Positions 40,078-48,337 of a stretch of 64,000 bases of DNA are shown here, in pieces; within the stretch, counting starts at the first letter, position 1, and the number at the start of each line of letters is the position of its first letter. The position numbers were made by a program, and so were the translations under genes. The DNA is from Planctomycetota bacterium. Its GTDB lineage: Bacteria > Planctomycetota > SZUA-567 > H5-PLA8. The DNA is taken from the NCBI GenBank assembly GCA_027493525.1, contig JAOSKN010000002.1, forward strand, positions 372,001-436,000, read 5' to 3'. The notes under the pieces are model-generated. The model was given only the letters and a program-made list of their open reading frames with translations, was not told where the DNA came from and did no database searches.

Positions 40078-40177
40078 GCCGCTCGCAAGCCTTTCGGCAT
40101 CACAAGCCGTGCCAACGGCACGGTGGCGCAGCGCTACATCGGTTCCGGGCCGGTGAAGATGCTCTGCGGCGAGCGGC
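40078..40177 (+). other. Possible structured element or decayed gene
   Basis: GCCGCTCGC (40078-40086) can pair with GCGAGCGGC (40169-40177), enclosing the perfect hairpin CCGTGCC-AAC-GGCACGG. The same bases can be read as protein (GTVAQRYIGSGPVKM), like a small protein found in mobile elements, but without a start codon. It is unclear whether this is a folded RNA, a replication signal or a gene relic. Confidence 0.3.
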
Positions 40178-40232
40178 TTTCCTATTCACGCTGCAAACTC
40201 CAATCCCCCCACACCTTTTGAAAGGAAGATTC

Positions 40233-41306
40233 ATGCCGAGAATAAGCACCACGCTCTTCTATAAGGAAGGGAACAGCGACAAGGTTTACCGTGCCGCCAT
40301 CGAAGAACGCGCCGACGGATTTGTGGTCAACTTCGCCTTCGGTCGGCGCGGCAGCACGCTCCAGACCGGCACGAAAACGAACGCGCCGGTTCCGTTCGAC
40401 CAGGCGAAGAAGATCTACGACAAGCTGGTGAAGTCGAAGACGGCGAAGGGCTACACGCCTGGCGAAGACGGAGCACCCTACGTCGGGACTGTCGATGCCG
40501 AGCGCAACACTGGATTGCGCCCCCAACTCCTGAACCCGATCACCGAGGCCGAAGTCGAGCGCTACCTCAAGGACGAGGCATTCTGGCTCCAGGAAAAGAA
40601 GGACGGACGGCGCATCCTGGTCCGCAAGGCCGGAGGCGAAGTTACTGGAATCAACCGGCGCGGATTGACGGTGGGCCTGCCCGAGACCATCGTCCAAGCT
40701 GCGCGCGCGTTGCGCTCTGACTTCGTGATCGACGGGGAAGCGGTCGGCGACCGGCTGCATACCTTCGACTGTCTACAGCGGGGCAATTCGCCGCTGGAGA
40801 AGCTGGCGTACCGAGACCGCTGGCGCATCTTACTCGAACTGGCCGGCGGGCGAGGCGGGGCAATTGAGGTCTTGCCGACGGCGGCGGCGACCGGCGACAA
40901 GAGGGATCTGCTCCGGTTCCTGCGGGAACGGAAGGCCGAGGGAGTTGTCCTGAAGGATCGTAATGCGCCGTACACGCCTGGACGGCCGGCCAGTGGTGGT
41001 CCACAACTCAAGCTGAAGTTCTATGCCACGGCCTCCTGCATTGTCGCGCCGGGGCGCAACGGCAAGCGTAGCGTCGGCTTGGAACTCCTGGACGGACTCA
41101 AGCTCGTATCCGTCGGCAACGTGACGATCCCACCGAAGACATCAATTCCCCGGCCGGGTCAAGTAATCGAGGTTCGCTACCTCTACGCACACAGGGGCGG
41201 TGCTCTGTACCAGCCTGCATTCCAGGGGCGCCGCACAGACATCCTAACGGCGGACTGCAAGCTGACGCAGCTCAAGTATCGGAATCAGGACACAGAGGAT
41301 GCGTAG
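40233..41306 (+). CDS. WGR-domain ATP-dependent DNA ligase
   Basis: 357 residues from ATG 40233 (AAGGAAG upstream). Residues 1-80 form a WGR domain: FYKEGNSDKVYRAAIEE, FVVNFAFGRRGSTLQTG and AKKIYDKLVKSKTAKGY. Then comes the nucleotidyltransferase domain with motif I LQEKKDGRRILV (KxDG, catalytic Lys), SDFVIDGEAVG, EGVVLKDRNAPYTPGR and motif V QLKLKFYATASC, and an OB-fold end. WGR is best known from PARPs, where it binds DNA breaks. In bacteria it occurs on some ligases of phages and nonhomologous systems. The enzyme would seal nicks for the element's replication. No Ku gene is nearby. Confidence 0.85.
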   Translation: MPRISTTLFYKEGNSDKVYRAAIEERADGFVVNFAFGRRGSTLQTGTKTNAPVPFDQAKKIYDKLVKSKTAKGYTPGEDGAPYVGTVDAERNTGLRPQLLNPITEAEVERYLKDEAFWLQEKKDGRRILVRKAGGEVTGINRRGLTVGLPETIVQAARALRSDFVIDGEAVGDRLHTFDCLQRGNSPLEKLAYRDRWRILLELAGGRGGAIEVLPTAAATGDKRDLLRFLRERKAEGVVLKDRNAPYTPGRPASGGPQLKLKFYATASCIVAPGRNGKRSVGLELLDGLKLVSVGNVTIPPKTSIPRPGQVIEVRYLYAHRGGALYQPAFQGRRTDILTADCKLTQLKYRNQDTEDA

Positions 41307-41352
41307 GCAATGCCCTGTTCTTCAGTACGAGGACTTCGGGTAATATGCACTC

Positions 41353-41874
41353 ATGAGGAAAAGGCTTCGGAAACCAACGCGTGAAGAAACTGCACACCAC
41401 GAAGCTGGCCATTCCGTAATCAAACTAATGCTCGGCTTGCACATAGAAAGGGTCACCATTGTACAACGAGGCCAAACTTATGGGATGGCGGTCGGCCCTT
41501 CACCGTTGCATTACAACCACATGAACCGGCGTGAATTGAAGAGAGTCGTCAGGGACGAAATCATAGGGTGCTACGCCGGATTCGAGGCCGAAAGGCACTA
41601 TTCACCTAGTGCTGAGGCTTTCTATAGCCAAGAAGACAACGACACTGCCTTTGAACTTTCAAGGCAGTACGAAGTCCTTCCCAATGGTTGCGACTATGTC
41701 GGAAGTAACATGCACCGGAATTATCTTGAGAGCCTCCGATCAATAGCTCTGCGGTTGGTAAGAAGACATTGGCCGATAATTGAATCTGTCGCAACACATC
41801 TATTGGCAAAGGGCACCTTATCTGAAGACGAAATTCGTTCACTGGTCAAAAACCGCCCAAGTCCTTCCTCGTAG
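41353..41874 (+). CDS. Stand-alone M41-like zincin (FtsH peptidase-like)
   Basis: 173 residues. TREETAHHEAGHSVIKLMLG contains HEAGH, the zinc-binding motif of the FtsH/M41 peptidase; VRDEIIGCYAGFEAERHY matches the M41 region that provides the third ligand further on, and NDTAFELSRQYEVLP follows. The AAA+ ATPase and membrane parts of FtsH are missing. It is therefore a soluble peptidase-only relative. Similar free M41-like proteins occur in phages and mobile elements, where their targets are mostly unknown. The ribosome site is weak. It lies alone between the ligase and DUF932 genes. Confidence 0.72.
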   Translation: MRKRLRKPTREETAHHEAGHSVIKLMLGLHIERVTIVQRGQTYGMAVGPSPLHYNHMNRRELKRVVRDEIIGCYAGFEAERHYSPSAEAFYSQEDNDTAFELSRQYEVLPNGCDYVGSNMHRNYLESLRSIALRLVRRHWPIIESVATHLLAKGTLSEDEIRSLVKNRPSPSS

Positions 41875-41940
41875 TTCGCCTTCATCGCTTTTTCCATTGT
41901 CGGACTAGTCCCACAAAATCCCTTCAAGGAGGAAAAATCC

Positions 41941-42696
41941 ATGTTGATGCTGTCCAAAGCTCAGGAAGTCTCGCGCCACGATCTCGGCGCGATCCGCACC
42001 CCGGCCCCGACCGACACCTGGCGTCCGGTGCCACACCTTGAGGTCGTCGAGACTTTGCTGCACCGCGCCGAGGCCAAGGGCCTGCGCGTCACCAGCGAAC
42101 GGTATGCGGTACTCGACGGCGCGCTGTACCCGCAACCCGGCGTGCAGGTCAACCTGAAGGGCGCGAGACTCTTCGGGTCGCTCGACTTCGCCCCGATCCA
42201 GGGCCTGCGGTTCCCACCTGGCTGCATGCCCTCCGCCGGCATCCGCAACAGCCACGACAAGAGCTTCGCGCTCTCGATCCTGTCCGGCGCGCGCGTGCTG
42301 GTCTGCGCGAACGGCGTGTTGAGCGCGGAGCACGTGATCAGCCGGAAGCACACCAGCGGTCTCGAACTGCGCTTGGAGGTGGACCGGGCGCTCGACGCCT
42401 TCATCGAGAGCACATCGCAGTTCCACGCCACGTACGAGCGGCTCCGGGGCAAGAGCTTGACCAAGGCCCGCTCGCACCACCTCGTCGTCGAGTTGGCCCG
42501 CGCCGGGGCGATCTCGTCGTCGGACATCCTGCCCGTGGTCCAGGAGTTCGAGCAGCCGCGCCATCCCGAGTTCAGGGACCGCAATGGGTGGACCCTTTAT
42601 CAGGCCGCGACCGAGCGCATGAAGCAGCAGTCGCCGGCGCGGCAGGTGGACGGTTTCAAGGCGCTGAACTCGGTGCTGCTGGCGCTGGTGAACTGA
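41941..42696 (+). CDS. DUF932 (phage/plasmid-like) protein
   Basis: 251 residues after a strong AAGGAGG. It starts with the typical leader (PAPTDTWRPVPHLEVVETLL), then RYAVLDGALYPQPGVQVN, PPGCMPSAGIRNSHDKSFAL and SGARVLVCANGVLSAEHVIS with HTSGLELRLEV, as in DUF932 proteins, which are common in phages, plasmids and integrative elements and have no proven function. The family is thought to be involved in early element biology. It supports the view that 30-46 kb is a phage- or plasmid-like backbone. Confidence 0.82.
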   Translation: MLMLSKAQEVSRHDLGAIRTPAPTDTWRPVPHLEVVETLLHRAEAKGLRVTSERYAVLDGALYPQPGVQVNLKGARLFGSLDFAPIQGLRFPPGCMPSAGIRNSHDKSFALSILSGARVLVCANGVLSAEHVISRKHTSGLELRLEVDRALDAFIESTSQFHATYERLRGKSLTKARSHHLVVELARAGAISSSDILPVVQEFEQPRHPEFRDRNGWTLYQAATERMKQQSPARQVDGFKALNSVLLALVN

Positions 42697-42954
42697 GCCG
42701 GGGGCCGCGCCGTGCCAGACGGCGCGGCCCTTTCTCTAACCTCAACGCAAGGAGAACATCACGAAGAAATGGCTACGCAGGGTCGTCGCCGGCGCCTTGA
42801 TCGCGGCGGCTCGTTCCATCGCCGGACACGTGCTGCGCGGGGGGCTTCGGAAGCGGGGCCGGCGATAACGGACCGCACACCCGGGACTATTTTTTCTGCT
42901 GCCGGATTCGATAGGATTGTGCCTGGAATTGTGCCCCGTCCTGGAGGGCCGGTA

Positions 42955-43482
42955 ATGGCCGATGCTAACGAATCCGAACCGGATAAGGCCAGCGACGAGT
43001 CCCTCGCCGATGTCCTTTTGAAGCTGGCCCAAGCTGGGGACCTCAGCCGTATCCCCCATATCCTGGCCGGGCGCGGCGTGCTGGCCTATGAGCCGAGAGA
43101 TCACCAAGCGATCATCCGGAAATGCATCGCGGCCTGCGCCCAGGCCGGCACGCCGCACCTGGCCGACGCCTTGATCCAGAGCATGCTGGCGTTCGATGCA
43201 GGACTCCTGCTGCGGGCACAGACCAGGGCTCTGTACCAGATGAAGCGCGCCGATGCCGAATCCGGGCCTACGGTAGGCCCGTTGCCCAAAGAGTGCGTGG
43301 AGGAGATCGAGCGGGTCGCCCGGATCGAAGAGCGGATCGTGTACTTGGCCCAGTCCTACCGCAAAGTCCAATGCTCGCTGCCCCCGGCTGGCCGTGGCGG
43401 CAAGAGCAAGGGTGGCGGCCAAGTGCTCCGGATCGCCGACTATCTGGAAGACGACGAGGCCCCGGCATCGGGCGGCGAGTAG
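42955..43482 (+). CDS. Hypothetical protein
   Basis: 175 residues from ATG 42955 with GGAGGG upstream; the frame is open further back to 42712, but without a good site and with Arg-rich, unnatural sequence. It has helical segments (SLADVLLKLAQAGDLSRIPH, HLADALIQSMLAFDAGLL) and an end with EEIERVARIEERIVYLAQSY. Not recognised. It is followed within 2 bases by the next unknown gene, so they form an operon. It may be a small regulatory or terminase-like factor; there is no firm evidence. Confidence 0.55.
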   Translation: MADANESEPDKASDESLADVLLKLAQAGDLSRIPHILAGRGVLAYEPRDHQAIIRKCIAACAQAGTPHLADALIQSMLAFDAGLLLRAQTRALYQMKRADAESGPTVGPLPKECVEEIERVARIEERIVYLAQSYRKVQCSLPPAGRGGKSKGGGQVLRIADYLEDDEAPASGGE

Positions 43483-43484
43483 CC

Positions 43485-44015
43485 ATGCAGCCCGCCGCTC
43501 ACCAGCAGTGGACAGAGGCGGAACTGAAGGCCCGCATCCCACCGGATTACCTGCAGAAGTTGCATGACCTGCGCCCAATCCTGGAAAAGCAAGGGACCGT
43601 GCTGATCCGCCACGGTCAGGATCGACGACAAGCGTTTTACCTACGATACCGCGAGAAAGTTCCCGACGGACGTTGGGTCCACCGGGCCATCGCCATGGGC
43701 GGCTGGGATTCCGGTCCATACGCGCGGCTGATTATTAAGAAATGGCGTGCCGAACGACGGGAAGCGCGTGCCGCCGAACTGGCATCGCAGGCCGAAGCCG
43801 CGCGGATAGCGCGCCTGGAGGACCGGGCCCGCCGAGTCGAGCGCCGGTTGCTCCGCAAGATCCTGCCGGGCGGGCGATTGTTCCGACGCAACGCGATGAA
43901 GGCGTTCGACGAAGCGGTCGGTAAGAGCCCGCTGCAAGCGCTCGGATTCCTTCACGGCATCGATTCCATGCAGCCGGCACGGCCCGGCCGTCCCAGAAGG
44001 GGAAGACTCTGGTAA
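43485..44015 (+). CDS. Hypothetical basic protein
   Basis: 176 residues from ATG 43485, 2 bases after the previous stop. The first half has QAFYLRYREKVPDGRWVHRA, resembling small DNA-binding proteins of transposable elements; the second half is a long basic helix (WRAERREARAAELASQAEAA, ARRVERRLLRKILPGG). No known family is named with confidence. It may bind DNA, given its charge and place in the backbone. Confidence 0.55.
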   Translation: MQPAAHQQWTEAELKARIPPDYLQKLHDLRPILEKQGTVLIRHGQDRRQAFYLRYREKVPDGRWVHRAIAMGGWDSGPYARLIIKKWRAERREARAAELASQAEAARIARLEDRARRVERRLLRKILPGGRLFRRNAMKAFDEAVGKSPLQALGFLHGIDSMQPARPGRPRRGRLW

Positions 44016-44172
44016 GGCGCCGCGAGCGCACACACGAAGCACCCTGCCGGCATAGTTTCCAAATCCCCAAGTAGGCCCAATTCCACTGATGTGCATTTGC
44101 CCCGCAATCCGGGGCCGTCCTATTCCCCCGCATCTGTTCGATCTCACCCCTTGAACTGGAGGAGGTCCCGTC

Positions 44173-44433
44173 ATGCCCAAGAAGAGGGCTCCAACACCCG
44201 GCTCCCGCAGCGGGCTCCTATGCCCCCAATGCGGCAATGCCGTTTTCTGGTCGCTGTACCGCGTCGTCATCCGGGTCGAACATCTGCAACAGACTGGCCC
44301 CCGAACCTGGCGCAGTACCGGGGCCGAAAAGAAGCGATTCGATCTGCCCCTCGACTTGTGCCTGGTCTGCGAGTCGTGCGGATACCCCTCGCCGGTGCCT
44401 GCTCGAATGCCGCGGAAACCCAAGCGATCATGA
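44173..44433 (+). CDS. Small zinc-ribbon protein
   Basis: 86 residues after GGAGGAGG. It contains LCPQCGNAVFW (CxxC) and CLVCESCGYPSP (CxxCxxC), a likely zinc ribbon, between basic ends (MPKKRAPTPGSRSG and RMPRKPKRS). It is probably a nucleic-acid-binding regulator of the element. No specific family. Confidence 0.6.
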   Translation: MPKKRAPTPGSRSGLLCPQCGNAVFWSLYRVVIRVEHLQQTGPRTWRSTGAEKKRFDLPLDLCLVCESCGYPSPVPARMPRKPKRS

Positions 44434-44753
44434 TGTCGCCAGGCCGACAGGTTGACAACCCAGCCTAAGAGGGCTAGCCTGAAGGTGTTCTTCGGGTCGG
44501 AGGTAACGTATCGAGATAGCACTGCGATTCCCTTCCAGCCGGGTGTCGTCCCGGCTACGTAGGCCGATCAGGCCGAACTCCATCTCAATCTGAGTTGGTT
44601 CTGCAGGTTCCCGCCACCCGAAGTGGCGCATAAGTCCCCAAGTCAAGGTGGCTACCCCGTCGTGACCGACGGCGTGTTGCATCGGCGTTCGTAGTGCCCA
44701 AAGGCCGCGCCACCCGAGGTCTTTGGAGGGAACCGCGCAATGGATACTCAAAA
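44434..44753. other. Gap before the excisionase-like gene
   Basis: About 320 bases with no convincing gene. The open frames on both strands lack start sites. It probably contains the promoter for the excisionase-integrase pair. Confidence 0.4.
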
Positions 44754-45008
44754 ATGGAGAAGCAGACGAGTTCGCAAGAACCTCAACCCACACCGGAAAA
44801 TGTAAGACCTGCTTTACCCCCCGCCGGCAATGGCGAATTGGCTGTCAGTCTAGTCGCAGCGGCGCAGATGCTTGGCGTCTGCAAGCGCACACTCGAACGC
44901 GAACGGGATCGCGGGCGCCTGAAATGCCTGCGCATCGGGCGGCACTGGAAGGTGCGCGTGGCCGAGTTGCACGCATACCTCCGGCGCTGCGAAGCCGAAG
45001 AGGGTTAA
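44754..45008 (+). CDS. Excisionase/MerR-like helix-turn-helix protein (candidate RDF)
   Basis: 84 residues from ATG 44754; a GTG at 44694 is in frame but no start has a strong ribosome site. The core LAVSLVAAAQMLGVCKRTLE with RGRLKCLRIGRHWKVRVAEL is the HTH_17 (excisionase-type) fold: helix-turn-helix followed by IGRxWxVxxxEL. Small proteins of this type beside an integrase act as recombination directionality factors that favour excision, or as regulators. It lies 25 bases upstream of the integrase, so both are co-transcribed. Confidence 0.75.
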   Translation: MEKQTSSQEPQPTPENVRPALPPAGNGELAVSLVAAAQMLGVCKRTLERERDRGRLKCLRIGRHWKVRVAELHAYLRRCEAEEG

Positions 45009-45033
45009 CCGGAATTGAAGATGGGAGTCGAAT

Positions 45034-46596
45034 ATGAGGAGCGCACGCAGAGTTAAAAGCAACAAGCGGCGGCGGTCCGGCTGGAAGTTCCGGTTCGTGA
45101 ACCCGAAAACCGGCCGCGTCACGGAGAAGACCTTCTGGGTTAACGAGCGTACCGTTGCCGATCAGATGTTCCGCAAGCACCTCGATAAGTGTGCCTCGGA
45201 GATCGATGTCGACCCCTGGGCGCAGTCCTACGAGACGCTCGTGCAGCGGTTTCTTGAGGAGGCACCCTTGGCGAGCGAAGGCAGGCGTAGTGAAGTGGCG
45301 AGGGTTCTGAAGAAGAATGACCTGAGTCTGGAAGTCGCCGCCGATCTGAACGATCCCGGCCTGCTGAATGCCCGCAGCCGCAAGGCCCTGGATGAGGGAC
45401 GGAGTTCCGCCGTGAACCTGGTCAATCGGGTTCAGCCGATCCTCAAGCAGCTCACCCGTTGGGCCTACGAGGTCAACGTGTTGCCCAGTAACCCGCTGGT
45501 GCGGTGGCGCAAGCTGCCGTTCCGGTTCGAGAGGTCCAGGCGGCGGGCCTTCCGGCCCGAAGAGATCCGCGCCATTCTGGCGGGAGCGCGGGAACTGGAC
45601 CGGATGTATGACCGCAAGCATCCGGTCGAACTGGTCCTTCGCACCCTCGTGGTCTGCGGGAACCGCCCCGGTGCCGTCTTCAGGGCACGAATCGCGGACC
45701 TTGAGGCGGATCGGATCCGGATGCCGCCCGGAGTGGGCAAGAAGAGGAACGGTGCCGCCACGCTTCCCCAGGAACTGATCGCGGAGTTGCGTCTATATGC
45801 TCGTGGCCGGAAGGCGGATTCGCCGCTCCTGGTCACGCCGATGGGTGCTGCCATCGAGAAGGTGAACTATACCAAGCGCGAGTTCCGTGCGGCGGCGGTC
45901 CTGGCCTTCGTAAGAATGTTGTGGCCTCACCATGATCCACGGACCAAGCACGCGGAACCCGTTGAAGTCGCCAGCGTGATCCTGAGCGGCAAGCCCTACA
46001 AGTTCGACGGGGCGCCGGCGACCAAGGAAGAAAAGATCGCGGCACGCAAGACGAAGAAAGGCGCGATTGACGGCCTGGCGAAGCAGTTGAAGGCGGCGGT
46101 CGAGGTGAAGCTGGAAGGGCGCGACCTGTACGCCTTCACCCGCAAGACTCACATCACCTTGGCGCGTGCGATCGGTGTGCATCCTGATGCAGTCGCACTG
46201 CAGGTTGGCCACACCGGAGGCGGCGTGGAAGAGAAGTTCTATCTGGATGAGTCGCTGATCGATCCGTCGAAGTCTTCACGTGCCGTGTACGACTTGATCG
46301 TTGAGAAGACGACCCTCGGCGGGGATGGGAAGAGCGAGCAGAAGCGCAGCGCAAAGGTGCTTCCGATGGCCGCCGGGGCCGAAAATGCCCGATTTTCTGA
46401 AGCGGTTGATGAAGTCATTGGCAAAAAGGGGTCTGGGCACCAACCAGGGGGTATGTTGCAAGTCGTTCCCAAACCTGAAGATGAAGTGGCGTCCCCGGCA
46501 GGACTCGAACCTGCGACCTCCGGTTTAGGAAACCAGCGCTCTATCCAACTGAGCTACGGGGACTTCCGCCGATTTGATACTCAATCGAGCGGGTGA
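45034..46596 (+). CDS. int: Tyrosine recombinase / site-specific integrase
   Basis: 520 residues by open frame, after GGGAG. The N-terminal core-binding part includes [20 protein letters not shown]. The catalytic residues are in [20 protein letters not shown] (Arg), [17 protein letters not shown] (HxxxR box), [18 protein letters not shown] (His and Tyr). The last 40 or so codons run through attR and the complement of the tRNA gene ([14 protein letters not shown] is translated tRNA), so the true functional C terminus is near residue 470-480 and the tail depends on the site in which it is integrated. It drives integration into tRNA-Arg(CCT) and sits at the end next to it, as in most tRNA-targeting islands. 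Confidence 0.88.
   Translation: MRSARRVKSNKRRRSGWKFRFVNPKTGRVTEKTFWVNERTVADQMFRKHLDKCASEIDVDPWAQSYETLVQRFLEEAPLASEGRRSEVARVLKKNDLSLEVAADLNDPGLLNARSRKALDEGRSSAVNLVNRVQPILKQLTRWAYEVNVLPSNPLVRWRKLPFRFERSRRRAFRPEEIRAILAGARELDRMYDRKHPVELVLRTLVVCGNRPGAVFRARIADLEADRIRMPPGVGKKRNGAATLPQELIAELRLYARGRKADSPLLVTPMGAAIEKVNYTKREFRAAAVLAFVRMLWPHHDPRTKHAEPVEVASVILSGKPYKFDGAPATKEEKIAARKTKKGAIDGLAKQLKAAVEVKLEGRDLYAFTRKTHITLARAIGVHPDAVALQVGHTGGGVEEKFYLDESLIDPSKSSRAVYDLIVEKTTLGGDGKSEQKRSAKVLPMAAGAENARFSEAVDEVIGKKGSGHQPGGMLQVVPKPEDEVASPAGLEPATSGLGNQRSIQLSYGDFRRFDTQSSG
46398..46422 (+). repeat. 25-bp direct repeat, right copy (inside attR)
   Basis: Identical to 6045-6069 and in the same orientation; it lies in the integrase 3' end and encodes EAVDEVIG. 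The preceding bases are also partly similar in both places. See the left copy. Confidence 0.65.
46487..46563 (-). tRNA. tRNA-Arg (anticodon CCT)
   Basis: The minus strand folds as a full tRNA: acceptor GTCCCCG/CGGGGAC, D-arm GCTC...GAGC, anticodon stem CTGGT/ACCGG with loop TTCCTAA (anticodon CCT), T-arm GCAGG-TTCGAGT-CCTGC, discriminator G and an encoded CCA. It decodes AGG. It is the chromosomal integration target of the island; its 3' half is duplicated at 5890-5932. Confidence 0.95.
46489..46531. other. attR: tRNA-Arg 3' end (right island boundary)
   Basis: 43 bases identical to attL (5890-5932). They include the discriminator, acceptor 3' strand, T-arm and the 3' side of the anticodon arm. 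The encoded CCA just outside the repeat comes from the island side, so integration preserved a working tRNA. Confidence 0.88.
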
Positions 46597-46677
46597 ATGC
46601 AAGCCACCCGATCACGGGGCCGGGCGGGCCTGGGAATGGCGTCCGGAAGCCTTGCCGGGATCGGCGCGGCGGTCGGG

Positions 46678-48315
46678 TCAGGGGCCGGCGGAATCGAGGC
46701 CCAGGGCGAGGCGGGCTTCGCGCACGGCTTCGGGCGCGGACTTCGAGGCTTTCGCGAGAAGCTGCTCGGCCTCGTCCACCCGCTCGCTCGCGTAGAGGTA
46801 CACGGCCGCAAGCGCCAGCGCGGGGGCGTCGTCGGCGCCGGCCTCGAGCACGCCCTTGGCAAGATTGGCGCGGTCTTCGGGCGCCAGTTCGCTCCACTTC
46901 ATGGGCATGCGATTGCCCTCGACCTGGACGTGCAGGCTTCCGCCGGACGCGCCGAGAATGCGGTAGCGCTTGGAGGCGTCGCTGGGCCCGAAGAGCCGCA
47001 GATACGCCAGCACGGGCTTGCCGGATTTCTGCGCCGCGTTGAGGCGCGCGCGGAGCCGCTCGTCCCAGGCGCCGGTCGCGGCCGGATCGAGCTTGGGCTT
47101 GGACGGTTCGGGCCTTGGCGTAGCGATGGCCGGCGTCGGTTCGGGCTTGGCGCTTGCGGCCGCCTGCTCCGCGGCGCGCCCGAGTCCTGCAAGCGGAATG
47201 GGTTGTTTGTAGTAGGCGGCCAGACGCCGGCAGAGCGCTTGCGGCGTGTTTTCGGCGGGATGCCCGGGAGGCGGGCTGGCGGAGTACCCGTGGTTCCCGT
47301 CGGAGCGCCCGCCGCCATTGTCGGGATCGCCCCGCAGGTCGAAGAGCACCGCGACGGCCCCGGCGCGCATGTAGTCGCGGACGCGCTCGCGGCTCGGATA
47401 ATCCGGCAGGAGGGTGTAGTCGGCCTTGCCGATGACCGACTGCCAGTGGATGTACTTGAGCCCCAGTTCGCGCGTCACGGTTCCGTACCAGTTCATGTAG
47501 CGCTTGTAGAGCGCCTCGTCGAAAGCGTCCCACCAGCCGGCGTCGCGGGTCTTGTAGACGTGCCCGATGCCGTCGCCGAGCAGGACGTCCCAGGTCCCGC
47601 AGCCCCTTACGAACTTCACGGTAAGCTCGGGGCTGGTTCCGACGCGGCAGTCCTTGCAGTGAAAGCCCATGTAGACCTGCGGCGCGTAGAGGTCGCGCAG
47701 GTGAATCAGGGCTTGGCCGAGTCCGCCGGCGTGGTCGGGGAAGTCCTGCACCTCCGGCATGCCGGTGGACTTGACCATCGCGGGGCAGCGCGAAGCGTCG
47801 TGGGTCTCCTCGGTGCCGTGCCACTCCATGAAGGCCCAACTGTCGGGTTCGGCGTGGAAGATGACCGGCGCCTTGCTCTTGGCGCACTGCTGCAACAGGC
47901 GCTTGGCCGATTCGAGGTATTTGCGCATGGCTTCGGGATCCTTCAGCACGCGCAGCACGATATCGATCTCGCTTCCGCCGTAGCCGGCGGCGCGGCCGAG
48001 TTCGAGGAGTCCGTAAAAGGAGAGGATGGGCCGGGCCTGCATCTTCTCGGCTTTGCCGAGAAACCACGCGACATAGCTCTCTTCGGTGCGCGGGAAGACG
48101 TAGACGTAGGCAAAATCCCACTGGGCGCCGAGTTCGCGCTTGGCGCGTTCGGGCCAGGCGCCGTTGGAGCCGAAGCACGAGACGCCGAAGCCGAAGTGCG
48201 GCGGGAGGATGCTCTCGAAAGGCGGTCGCGCGGAGCCTTCGGCGCGAACAAAGCCCCAGCTCAGCGCCGCGGTCAGGAGCAGGCCGGCGGCCGTGTGGAT
48301 CGTGTGCGGGCGCAT
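46678..48315 (-). CDS. Secreted TIM-barrel-like (glycoside-hydrolase-type) protein
   Basis: 545 residues with a signal peptide (GLLLTAALSWGFVRA). The region 35-360 has alternating strand and helix segments with KAPVIFHAEPDSWAFMEWHG, HCKDCRVGTS and LKYIHWQSVIGKADY; acidic residues next to aromatic ones suggest a glycoside-hydrolase-like barrel, but no catalytic family is identified. A Pro/Ala-rich linker (ASAKPEPTPAIATPRPEPSK) leads to a C-terminal domain (RYRILGASGGSLHVQVEGNR, WSELAPEDRANLAKGVLEAG). It is followed upstream by a LacI-family gene, 22 bases away in the same direction, so the regulator may control it. Substrate unknown. Confidence 0.55.
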   Translation of the reverse strand: MRPHTIHTAAGLLLTAALSWGFVRAEGSARPPFESILPPHFGFGVSCFGSNGAWPERAKRELGAQWDFAYVYVFPRTEESYVAWFLGKAEKMQARPILSFYGLLELGRAAGYGGSEIDIVLRVLKDPEAMRKYLESAKRLLQQCAKSKAPVIFHAEPDSWAFMEWHGTEETHDASRCPAMVKSTGMPEVQDFPDHAGGLGQALIHLRDLYAPQVYMGFHCKDCRVGTSPELTVKFVRGCGTWDVLLGDGIGHVYKTRDAGWWDAFDEALYKRYMNWYGTVTRELGLKYIHWQSVIGKADYTLLPDYPSRERVRDYMRAGAVAVLFDLRGDPDNGGGRSDGNHGYSASPPPGHPAENTPQALCRRLAAYYKQPIPLAGLGRAAEQAAASAKPEPTPAIATPRPEPSKPKLDPAATGAWDERLRARLNAAQKSGKPVLAYLRLFGPSDASKRYRILGASGGSLHVQVEGNRMPMKWSELAPEDRANLAKGVLEAGADDAPALALAAVYLYASERVDEAEQLLAKASKSAPEAVREARLALGLDSAGP

Positions 48316-48337
48316 GGCGGTCCTCCCGGCGCCGGGA

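Noticed and set aside
30000..46500. A conjugative element
   Set aside because: I looked for relaxase HUH or MOB motifs, VirB4/VirD4-type ATPases and pilus genes and found none; only integration and replication functions are visible.
46541..48178. A minus-strand frame of 545 codons overlapping the TIM-barrel gene in another frame
   Set aside because: Very Arg-rich and without a signal or domain; the overlapping frame has a signal peptide and natural composition.
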